Assembly: GCA_041485845.1 (NCBI GenBank)
Contig: JBGPKH010000241.1
Span: 1 to 11,805, forward strand
Length of the DNA: 11,805 nucleotides
Source: OMOG01 sp041485845
Lineage (GTDB): Bacteria > Acidobacteriota > Terriglobia > Bryobacterales > Bryobacteraceae
Direction of reading: 5' to 3'
Part shown: positions 5,870-11,805 of the stretch, in pieces
Layout of the letters: each line of letters starts with the position of its first letter
How positions within the stretch are numbered: position 1 is the first letter of the stretch
The notes under the pieces: generated by a model
The model's database searches: none
What the model saw: only the letters and a program-made list of their open reading frames with translations
Told to the model about the DNA's origin: nothing
Position numbers and translations under genes: made by a program

Positions 5870-6601
5870 CTACCGCGGATACAGCACCCCGATAAACTGC
5901 CGGTCTAGGGTCGAGGGTGCGGACGCGCGCGGAATCATCGTGCCGTCCAGCGTCCATCCCTCCGGAACCGGGTAATTCATGATCGACATCCGGTCGAACG
6001 GCGTTGCCGTTGCGGCAGCCGCCTCGAAGGGGCGCAGAATCTCGCGGTCCACCGTCGGACGGTCCCAACCGAAAAGAGCCGCGCAATCGGCGTAAACCTG
6101 CGCCCGGTTCCACTGGATCGCCTGGTTCGGCGATTGATGTTCGTGCAGCAACCCCAGCGCGTGGCCGAACTCGTGAAGGACAAAGTAGTCGAACTCGAAC
6201 GCCGGGGCGCTCTCCCGGAGGTGACCCAGTCTCATGGTTGGCTCGGCCGCCGGTATGGCGAGCGCCTGCGTGCCCACGGCCGACTGGTTAATTCCGCTCT
6301 GCACCAGGCTTACGCGGATGTCACCGTCCGGCTGCGTGTCGAACTGGAACTGTATGTTCGCGAATGCCGACCACCTCGCCGCCACCGCCGCCACACGATC
6401 GCGAAGTCCGGCGGTTCCGCCGAGAAGCGACACGCGCAGCGTCTCGCGGTTCCACCGCGTGCCTTGCAGGCAAACCGCCTCGAGATGCGCCGCGCCCGAG
6501 TCCGGGCGCCGCACCCGGACCTCGGTCATGAGGTTGAGGACATCGGCGGGGCTGAGTGTCCCGCACAGGCCGTAGCCGATCTCGTGCCGTTCGCCCGTCA
6601 T
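5870..6601 (-). CDS. Zinc metallopeptidase of the metzincin type (astacin/matrixin-like), 243 aa
   Basis: The catalytic motif HEFGHALGLLHEH begins at residue 143 and supplies His143, Glu144, His147 and His153 of the HExxHxxGxxH signature. A Met-turn (MSIMNY, Met208) follows about 55 residues later. Upstream, the WSAFANIQFQF and DIRVSLV strands match the usual metzincin N-subdomain. The protein should hydrolyse peptide bonds with a single catalytic zinc; the substrate is unknown. No signal peptide or propeptide is obvious from the ATG at 6601, which is odd for this mostly secreted class. The start is well fixed: its ATG overlaps the TGA of the upstream gene (ATGA, 6601-6598), so translation is coupled to the coiled-coil protein. 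It ends naturally after a typical IGVLYPR tail. Confidence 0.85.
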   Translation of the reverse strand: MTGERHEIGYGLCGTLSPADVLNLMTEVRVRRPDSGAAHLEAVCLQGTRWNRETLRVSLLGGTAGLRDRVAAVAARWSAFANIQFQFDTQPDGDIRVSLVQSGINQSAVGTQALAIPAAEPTMRLGHLRESAPAFEFDYFVLHEFGHALGLLHEHQSPNQAIQWNRAQVYADCAALFGWDRPTVDREILRPFEAAAATATPFDRMSIMNYPVPEGWTLDGTMIPRASAPSTLDRQFIGVLYPR

Positions 6602-8607
6602 AGCCCGATCTTGAAGATCTTCGCGATCACGTTCACGTTCATCGCCACACCGAAGAACATCTTGCTCCGAAACTGCTTGTCCACGGGCGGCGCGCTCGCA
6701 TCTGTCGGGTCGTCAAACGTCCGTGCCCGCAGCACCTCCAGCCGCCCGAAGTGCCAGCCCCAATAGAACTGCACGTTGCGCTGCACTTCGTGGCTCAGGC
6801 CGACAAAAATGTTATCCCCGGGATCGGGAATGCCGAAGCCGATCGTCACCGCCGGATTCAGCACTTCAGCCAGCCGCCACTTCTTCTGTGGGTCGACTCT
6901 GCGCAGCGTCGCGCCGAAACCGGCGAATGCCAGCACTCGGCTGTCTTTCCCCTGGACCAGCCGGTCTTGATAGGTCTTCGTCGTACTGCTCGTCGGCGTC
7001 TGGGTGACCGTCGTCGTGGTCCCATTCGGTCCCGTCGCGGTCGTGGTCGTGGTATTCGTGCCCGTGGTCGTCGTCACGTTGATCAGGTCCCGCACGCCCT
7101 TCTGGTCGCGGAGCATCGAGAGCACCGCTCCGGTCAACACCTGAAACCGGTACAACGCATGGATCTGCGGGAGGTTCGTGCTCAATAGCGTGACCTGCTT
7201 GTCCGCCGTCGAGACTTTGGTCGCGGTTACCGCCGGCGGCTGTCCCGGCGCCGTGGTCGTTGTAGTTTCGGAAGTAGCGGTGGGTACCCCTGGAATGACC
7301 GCGGTCACGTCGAGTTTCAGCTTGTCGTTCCCGCGATACGGTCCGTTCAGGCTGATCAGTTCATCCGCGTACGCCGTGGTCGCGCCCACGGTAAGCTCCG
7401 CGGCAAGCGCTGCGAACCCCCCGGGAAACGTCGGTCTCCACGGGTCGGAGTTCGGCGCTGCGCCCGGCGTCACATCGAGTTTCGCCGTCAGGTCGTAGCT
7501 GCCCTTTGCCGGAATTCGGTCCAGCACGTGCAGGTACAGGCGATAGTCCTGCGTTGCCGGCTGCGGATCGGCCGCCGGTTCCAACGTCACGTCCACCGCC
7601 GTCGCGCCGTACCTCAGCCGGTATGGGAAACTCGCCAGGTCCGTCCCCACCAGCACCGCGCCCACTCGCCGCAACTGAAGGATTCGGCCGCCGGCCCCGG
7701 TGCTGTATTGGCTCGCCCATCGCTTCCGCTCTTCGGGCGTCTGCTCCCTGAGGGCCGGAGGCAGGGCCAGAATCGCATCCGCCAGCGCATCGACCGGCGG
7801 TTTGCGGCCCGCCTGGTTTTCCATTTCCGCTTTTTTCGCCGCCGCATCCCGGTGATCGACTTCGTCCTGCGCGCGGTCGATCTCGGCCTGCAATTCCGCC
7901 ACGCGCGCCACAGCCGCCTCACTGGCAATGCCGACAAACTGCTTCGCCCGGTCCTGCAAAACGCTCAAGCTTTTCCGCGCCGCTTCGAGATTGCTCTTCG
8001 CCGCGGCGCTCGCCAGAGCCCGCGCGTCGGTTTGATCGTACCGCGCCAGCGCGTCGTTCGCCTTCGCCGCCGCGATGATCCGTCGCTGGATCTCGGTGAG
8101 CGGCGGCTCGCCCGTGGCCGCGCCCGTATCCAGCGCCTCGAGCAGGTTGTACGTGATCGATGTGATCCTGCTCAGCTCGTACCGGCGCACCGTCTCGGCG
8201 CCCGGTATGATGAACCGCAGCCACGCGGCGTTCTTGGACTTGGGGCTCTCGGGAACCGCGACGCACCGCCGTTGGTTCGCGTCCGGCTTTGTCTTCGCCG
8301 TACTTTGGACCGTGCATTCGATCTCCGTAAACGCTCCCGCTTCGAGCATCACCGGATTGCGAACTGCCGGCTCCACGCGGTAGCGCAGAATGTACCGCTT
8401 ATATGGCTCCGTCATTCCCGTCACTCGCACATGCAAATACACGTCCTTCCCCGGACTAGCCAGCGCCGGCGGCTGCAACGTGCGTCCATCCGTCCCCATA
8501 TAGCCCGATTCGTCAACCCCTGCCACCGCGACTCCAGCCCACAGAACCGCTGCTATCGTCACGATTGTCCTTGCCATCGCGGGGCACTTACGCTTCTGTA
8601 GCTTCAC
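6598..8607 (-). CDS. Secreted coiled-coil, Thr-rich protein of unknown function, 669 aa
   Basis: The start is a GTG at 8607, preceded seven bases upstream by a consensus AAGGAG; the frame remains open further upstream to 8787 but without a ribosome site. Residues 1-30 form a signal peptide ending VLWAGVAVAG. Residues ~190-262 are a Glu/Lys/Ala-rich coiled coil (NLEAARKSLSVLQDRAKQF, VAELQAEIDRAQDEV). Two Thr-rich stretches (around 445-453 and 511-546, including TTTTTATGPNGTTTTV) look like flexible linkers. The last ~110 residues are strand-rich (LAFAGFGATL, PAVTIGFGIP, NVQFYWGWHF) and end MFFGVAMNVNVIAKIFKIGL, which suggests an outer-membrane-like or secreted beta domain. I recognise no family. 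It overlaps the metallopeptidase gene by 4 bp, so it is the likely partner, anchor or substrate of that enzyme. It follows the ceramidase-like gene after 125 bp. Confidence 0.8.
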   Translation of the reverse strand: MKLQKRKCPAMARTIVTIAAVLWAGVAVAGVDESGYMGTDGRTLQPPALASPGKDVYLHVRVTGMTEPYKRYILRYRVEPAVRNPVMLEAGAFTEIECTVQSTAKTKPDANQRRCVAVPESPKSKNAAWLRFIIPGAETVRRYELSRITSITYNLLEALDTGAATGEPPLTEIQRRIIAAAKANDALARYDQTDARALASAAAKSNLEAARKSLSVLQDRAKQFVGIASEAAVARVAELQAEIDRAQDEVDHRDAAAKKAEMENQAGRKPPVDALADAILALPPALREQTPEERKRWASQYSTGAGGRILQLRRVGAVLVGTDLASFPYRLRYGATAVDVTLEPAADPQPATQDYRLYLHVLDRIPAKGSYDLTAKLDVTPGAAPNSDPWRPTFPGGFAALAAELTVGATTAYADELISLNGPYRGNDKLKLDVTAVIPGVPTATSETTTTTAPGQPPAVTATKVSTADKQVTLLSTNLPQIHALYRFQVLTGAVLSMLRDQKGVRDLINVTTTTGTNTTTTTATGPNGTTTTVTQTPTSSTTKTYQDRLVQGKDSRVLAFAGFGATLRRVDPQKKWRLAEVLNPAVTIGFGIPDPGDNIFVGLSHEVQRNVQFYWGWHFGRLEVLRARTFDDPTDASAPPVDKQFRSKMFFGVAMNVNVIAKIFKIGL

Positions 8608-8614
8608 GCCGTTT

Positions 8615-8620
8615 CTCCTT
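8615..8620 (-). promoter_or_regulatory. Shine-Dalgarno that fixes the GTG start of the coiled-coil protein
   Basis: AAGGAG on the minus strand, seven bases before the GTG at 8607. It decides against both the ATG at 8577 and the longer upstream frame. Confidence 0.75.
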
Positions 8621-8689
8621 CGTCTATTTGAGTAAGCGGATTTGCGGCAAAAAACGGGACACGCCCCCTTGGCCTGCGCTTCTGGCTCC

Positions 8690-8721
8690 TCGGGTAGGAC
8701 CGCCGGTCCTGGCCCACCCGA
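8690..8721. repeat. Intergenic compound hairpin after the ceramidase-like gene
   Basis: An inner perfect hairpin, arms AGGACC/GGTCCT with loop GCC (8696-8710), is enclosed by TCGGGT (8690-8695) and ACCCGA (8716-8721). On the minus strand it lies 12 bp beyond the ceramidase-like stop. A T6 run follows only about 37 nt later, too far for a classical intrinsic terminator. It could still stall transcription or protect the 3' end, or be another interspersed palindrome like those at 526-605 and 11439-11460. Confidence 0.6.
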
Positions 8722-8732
8722 TGGCCGATAGA

Positions 8733-10073
8733 TCAGTAGCGCCGCATGAGATCCAGAAACCCGTTGACTATGGCATTCTCCGCGCATCCCGGCTTGAGGC
8801 GCGAGGTGGTGACTTCGTACCCGACCTCATCGAATCCGGCGTTGCTGGGAATGTATCCGCTCGATCCGTTGGCGTGCGTGACCATGATCGTCTGCTGGAA
8901 AGGCGACTCTTTCCTGAGATGTTGCGAGATCTGCGTGAACACCTCGCCGGAGACGCCCGCCAGCGCGACGTTGTCGATCATCAGCAGGCCCAGCCGGATG
9001 TTCACCGGGTCGGCCTCCGCAAATTTGTATTCGGTGCGCGGACGCGTCCCCGCTTCCACCCGGCGCCCGGGACAGGTTACCACTTGCTGCGCACCCCAAA
9101 GCCGAGCCTCGGGCGATGTCTTAATCGCGCTGGACACGCGCACGACTTCCTCTCCCAGGATCTTGCCGAGCGCATCCACCAGCGTGAAATCTTCTCCGCT
9201 CGCCATGCTCACCGGGTTCTGATCGCCCGCGGCGCCGCTGGTCCAGATCGCCACCACACCCTCGTCGCCGGCCTTCTCCTCGGGCCGCAGCCGCAGGCGA
9301 TGGCCGGCGTCGGAACGCGAGCGGTCCTCACCCAGGTAATGCCGCTCGACGAAGCGGGAAGTGGCGCCCGCCAGGTCGCCGGTAATCTGGAGATTCTCCG
9401 GACCCATGATGACGGCGTGTACGGAGTAGTTGATGAAGAAGGCGATCGGTTTCCCCGACAGGTCTTCAAAGCGGAGAACCGCGACCGTCTTGTCGGAGGC
9501 GCCATTCTCGTTGTAACCCAGCCACCAGCCCTGAACCGGCGTAAGCTCGCGGCGGTTGACGTTGAGGTATGCGGTGCCGGAGCCGGCCCCGAATCGCGCC
9601 GGCTGGAGTTGCTGCTTCGCACGGCGCACGGCCTCCACGGCGGCGTCCTCCACCTTCCGGGTGTACTCCGCGGTGGCAGCGGAACCGCCACTCCCGCCGA
9701 TCGAGGGCGCTCCGTGATCGTGCACGCCGGCCAGGAGGAGATTCTCCTGCCGGATGCCCGATTCGGCCGCGACCCGCCGCGACACTTCCGCCCAAACCGC
9801 GTCGGGAGCGAAGATCAGCTCCCAGGCCACCACGGCGGCCTGCGTGGCGCCATCGTCCAGCACGATGGCGCGCACGTAGATGTGGTCGTGAATGCCTTTG
9901 AACCCCTGCGTGCGGTTCCCGTATCCGCTCATGGGGAGCGCCGCGCCGGCTGCCGGGGTGATGTCCACCCGCGCGGCCCCGGCGCGCAAGGGTCCGCGTT
10001 CGGCCGCCTGGACTGTGGCCGCCAGGAGAAACAGCCAGCATATCGAGATGCGAAAGATCGTCACGTCGTTCAC
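8733..10073 (-). CDS. Neutral/alkaline ceramidase N-terminal-domain protein, secreted, 446 aa
   Basis: After a signal peptide (FRISICWLFLLAATVQA), the mature protein starts with GAARVDITPAAG and MSGYGNRTQGFKGIHD, the hallmark opening of the neutral ceramidase N-terminal domain. HDHGAP at residues 118-123 matches the zinc-binding HTHSGP block, and INYSVHAVIMGPENLQITGD matches the next metal-ligand region. At the usual GDVSPN nucleophile site this protein reads GAAGDQNPVS, so the expected catalytic serine is displaced or absent. The C-terminal Ig-like domain of true ceramidases is also missing (446 residues against about 650-750). It is therefore a bacterial subfamily member with uncertain substrate, perhaps another amide or lipid. 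The GTG at 10073 is preferred for GGAG five bases upstream; GTGs at 10079 and 10064 are possible. It is the first gene of the minus-strand block. Confidence 0.8.
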   Translation of the reverse strand: MNDVTIFRISICWLFLLAATVQAAERGPLRAGAARVDITPAAGAALPMSGYGNRTQGFKGIHDHIYVRAIVLDDGATQAAVVAWELIFAPDAVWAEVSRRVAAESGIRQENLLLAGVHDHGAPSIGGSGGSAATAEYTRKVEDAAVEAVRRAKQQLQPARFGAGSGTAYLNVNRRELTPVQGWWLGYNENGASDKTVAVLRFEDLSGKPIAFFINYSVHAVIMGPENLQITGDLAGATSRFVERHYLGEDRSRSDAGHRLRLRPEEKAGDEGVVAIWTSGAAGDQNPVSMASGEDFTLVDALGKILGEEVVRVSSAIKTSPEARLWGAQQVVTCPGRRVEAGTRPRTEYKFAEADPVNIRLGLLMIDNVALAGVSGEVFTQISQHLRKESPFQQTIMVTHANGSSGYIPSNAGFDEVGYEVTTSRLKPGCAENAIVNGFLDLMRRY

Positions 10074-10175
10074 CTTCACTCCAGGGCTGTCCGGCAGTAT
10101 ATCAAGCTCGCACGCAGTTGTACTGTCAAGCGCGGCGGGGCCCGGAGCGGCATACGTCAATGGCACAATGGTTGT
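10074..10175. promoter_or_regulatory. Divergent promoter region between the ceramidase-like and DUF1080 genes
   Basis: These 102 bp separate two diverging start codons. On the minus strand a perfect TTGACA (10129-10124) and a TATACT (10101-10096) are present, but 22 bp apart, too long for an ordinary sigma-70 promoter unless DNA twist is altered by a regulator. No good promoter was found for the plus strand. Shared control of the two genes is an inference from the arrangement. Confidence 0.35.
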
Positions 10176-10985
10176 ATGTCCAACCTGATGCGCGTGTGTG
10201 TTCTAGCCGGCGCCGTGGTCCTCGCGAACCCGGCGCCGGCGGCCGACAACCAACTGACTGCCCAGGAAAAGGCGGCCGGATGGACGCTGCTGTTCGATGG
10301 CAAGACCTATGCGGGGTGGGAAGATCCCATGAAGAAATCGCCGCCCGGCGAATCCTTCACGATCGAGGACGGCTGTCTGAAATCGACTTCGCATCCGAAG
10401 CTGGAGGAGGACCTTTTCACGAAGGACACCTTCAGCGATTTCGAGCTGCAGGTCGACTGGAAGATTTCGCCGCGCGGCAACAGCGGGATGAAGTACCGGA
10501 TTCAGGATCGCGTGTTTCTGCTCGACGAGAAACTGCCGAGGTTCGAAGACCAGGTGAACGCGGCCGTGAAGAACCGGCGCCAGGACCGGCCGGCCAAAGA
10601 CCAGGAGTACGTGATCGGCTTCGAATACCAGATCACGGACAACCGCACGAACCCGGATGCCCAGCGCGCCGGCCTGCTGCACCAGACGGCGGCGCTCTAC
10701 GACATGTTCGCGCCGTCGAAGGACATGACGCGACCCGTGGGCGAGTTCAACCATACGCGCCTGGTAGTGAAGGGCGACCATGTCGAGCACTGGCTCAACG
10801 GCGAGAAGGTGGTGGACGCCAGCCTGAAGGCGCCGGAAGTGGCGCAGGCCTCGGCCAAGCGGTGGGGGAAGGACTCGCCGGTGTACAACCTGCTGGTGAA
10901 CCAGCCGCGGAAGAGCTGCCAGGTATCGCTGCAGAATCACAGCGACGTGGCGTGGTTCAAGAACATCAAGATCAAGAAGCTGTAG
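10176..10985 (+). CDS. DUF1080 / 3-keto-disaccharide hydrolase-domain secreted protein, 269 aa
   Basis: A signal peptide (MRVCVLAGAVVLANPAPAAD within the first 25 residues) precedes AGWTLLFDGKTYAGWE, the diagnostic opening of DUF1080. Further family landmarks are FELQVDWKISPRGNSGMKYR, EYVIGFEYQITDN, HTRLVVKGDHVEHWLNGEKV and the closing VAWFKNIKIKKL. The fold is a concanavalin-like jelly roll; family members are secreted and linked to glycan breakdown, including hydrolysis of 3-keto-glycosides. This is a single-domain member of normal length. ATG at 10176 or 10188 could be the start; neither has a clear ribosome site, and the second gives the more compact signal peptide. The open frame extends far upstream (to 8565), but that part is only the antisense of the ceramidase-like gene. 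Confidence 0.88.
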   Translation: MSNLMRVCVLAGAVVLANPAPAADNQLTAQEKAAGWTLLFDGKTYAGWEDPMKKSPPGESFTIEDGCLKSTSHPKLEEDLFTKDTFSDFELQVDWKISPRGNSGMKYRIQDRVFLLDEKLPRFEDQVNAAVKNRRQDRPAKDQEYVIGFEYQITDNRTNPDAQRAGLLHQTAALYDMFAPSKDMTRPVGEFNHTRLVVKGDHVEHWLNGEKVVDASLKAPEVAQASAKRWGKDSPVYNLLVNQPRKSCQVSLQNHSDVAWFKNIKIKKL

Positions 10986-10990
10986 GGGGG

Positions 10991-11074
10991 CCGGTGGCCA
11001 GGGGCCGGTGGCCAGGGGCCGGTGGCCAGGGGCCGGTGGCCAGGGGCCGGTGGCCAGGGGCTGGAGGCCGGGGG
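10991..11074. repeat. 14-bp minisatellite, five perfect units plus one degenerate
   Basis: The unit CCGGTGGCCAGGGG occurs five times without a mismatch from 10991 to 11060, followed by a diverged sixth unit (CTGGAGGCCGGGGG, 11061-11074). It fills most of the 103 bp between two convergent stop codons (10985 and 11089). The unit length is not a multiple of three, and nothing suggests coding. Each unit contains GGCC, so single strands could fold in several registers. It may reduce read-through between the convergent genes, but lacks a terminator T-tract. Confidence 0.9.
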
Positions 11075-11088
11075 CAAGAGCGGCGGGG

Positions 11089-11805
11089 CTACGATTTTCT
11101 CAGGCGGGGCAGGGCGATCAGGGCCGCGCCGTACATCAACAGGGAGAGAAAGAGCGCGGCTTTGCGGTCCTGGTGGAGGTCGTCCATGAGTAGGCGGTAT
11201 GCGCCTAACACCATGGCGGGCCAGATCAGGCGCGAGAGCTCGAGGTTGTCCCAACGGGATCCGGCCCAGGCGAGCAGGAGTGCCGCGGTGGAGACGATGC
11301 CGGTGCGGATGGTGGCGCAGTAGGCCTGGGTGGCAGACGCGCCGGACAGGCCGTAATAGGCGGCGGTGAGCAGTCCGGCGGCGAGTCCGGCGAGTAACCA
11401 GGCGAGCGTGGCGGCGGCGGCGAAACGGACGGCGGGGGGGACAGGCCAGGAGGCCTGTCCTACCAGCCAGTAGCAGACGGCTGCGGCGGCGGCGCCGGCG
11501 GCGATGGCGACGTCTTTTTCGCCGGGCCACGAGGCTGAGCCAAGCAGGAACGCCGCGGCCTGGGTGAGAGCCCCCGACGAAATCAGGCCGAGGAGAAGGT
11601 AGACGCCTCCGTGCACCTGGAGCGTCAGTCGGCCGAACGATCCGCCGGCCCAAACGCAGGCGATGGCCAGCAGCAACCACACGGCATCCTCTATCCCGCC
11701 GGGAAGCAGAATGCGGGTGCCGACGATGGTGAGCAGGATGCCGAACGTGGAGTACGTGTAGAAGTTCCGGGCGCGGGAGCCGGGACGGTCGAGCAGCACG
11801 AACGA
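11089..11805 (-). CDS. C-terminal part of a multipass membrane protein of unknown function (runs off window)
   Basis: The minus frame is open from the window end to a TAG at 11091-11089 (238 residues). It has about eight hydrophobic segments, for example YSTFGILLTIVGTRILL, AVWLLLAIACVWAGG, VYLLLGLISSGAL, AAAATLAWLLAGLAAGLL and LFLSLLMYGAALIALPRL. The ending ALFLSLLMYGAALIALPRLR is of a type I have seen at the end of large uncharacterised integral membrane proteins in this group. No catalytic motif is visible. The GTG at 11799 is probably internal, since the frame stays open to the edge. A palindromic repeat (11439-11460) is embedded in frame between membrane segments. Function is unknown. Confidence 0.75.
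   Translation of the reverse strand, partial: SFVLLDRPGSRARNFYTYSTFGILLTIVGTRILLPGGIEDAVWLLLAIACVWAGGSFGRLTLQVHGGVYLLLGLISSGALTQAAAFLLGSASWPGEKDVAIAAGAAAAAVCYWLVGQASWPVPPAVRFAAAATLAWLLAGLAAGLLTAAYYGLSGASATQAYCATIRTGIVSTAALLLAWAGSRWDNLELSRLIWPAMVLGAYRLLMDDLHQDRKAALFLSLLMYGAALIALPRLRKS
11439..11460. repeat. Perfect 9-bp-arm tetraloop palindrome within the membrane protein gene
   Basis: Arms GGACAGGCC and GGCCTGTCC flank loop AGGA. On the coding (minus) strand it encodes GQASWPV, in a loop between two hydrophobic segments (after CYWLV, before AVRFAAAATLAW). The arm/4-nt-loop layout is the same as in the four hairpins at 526-605. Confidence 0.85.

Noticed and set aside
8565..10985. An 806-codon open frame on the plus strand
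   Set aside because: Only its last 269 codons are a real gene (DUF1080). The upstream part is antisense to the ceramidase-like gene and has Arg/His-rich shadow composition.
10991..11074. CRISPR-like array
   Set aside because: The 14-bp units are directly tandem with no spacers, and no cas genes are present.
11089..11799. A complete membrane protein starting at the GTG at 11799
   Set aside because: The frame is open to the window end, and the residues before the GTG continue smoothly, so the gene is probably truncated by the window.

Overview
The window is GC-rich and packed with families typical of soil Acidobacteriota, most like the Bryobacterales/Solibacter group. These are a secreted BNR/Asp-box (sortilin-like) protein, a DUF1080 (3-keto-disaccharide hydrolase) protein, a short bacterial ceramidase-like protein, an NHL-repeat fragment, a TIGR02999-type ECF sigma factor fragment and a Pkn-type kinase fragment. 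The assignment rests on recognising families and short interspersed palindromes by eye; no search was run.

Layout. 1-1930 is mostly decayed DNA. It holds the tail of a DUF6788-like, possibly transposon-associated protein (3-209), a rearranged partial copy of the large BNR gene interrupted by an array of four tetraloop hairpins (323-889), an intact antitoxin gene (952-1212) translationally coupled to a frameshifted RelE/ParE-type toxin (1209-1473), the N-terminus of a Ser/Thr kinase (1515-1760) and an unassigned C-terminal scrap (1761-1929). 1933-4725 (minus) is the intact 930-residue BNR-repeat protein. 4825-5602 is a second graveyard, with an NHL-repeat remnant and an ECF sigma factor remnant whose central 157 bp are inverted in place.

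5870-10073 (minus) is a well-ordered block. A signal-peptide-bearing ceramidase-like protein is followed by a secreted coiled-coil, Thr-rich protein of unknown function, which overlaps by 4 bp a small zinc metallopeptidase with the HExxHxxGxxH signature. 10176-10985 (plus) is a DUF1080 protein divergent from the ceramidase-like gene. After a 14-bp tandem repeat comes the C-terminal part of a multipass membrane protein (11089-11805, minus) that leaves the window.

How the genes work together. Four of the intact genes (BNR protein, ceramidase-like protein, coiled-coil protein, DUF1080 protein) carry apparent export signals, so the healthy part of the window reads as a cell-envelope or extracellular degradation neighbourhood. 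The tightest functional link is the 4-bp overlap between the coiled-coil protein and the metallopeptidase. The most unusual observations are the in-gene inversion in the sigma factor, which can be reconstructed in frame, and a set of short tetraloop hairpins that recur between and inside genes. I saw no convincing new defence or mobile system; the peptidase/coiled-coil pair is the best candidate for an undescribed functional unit.
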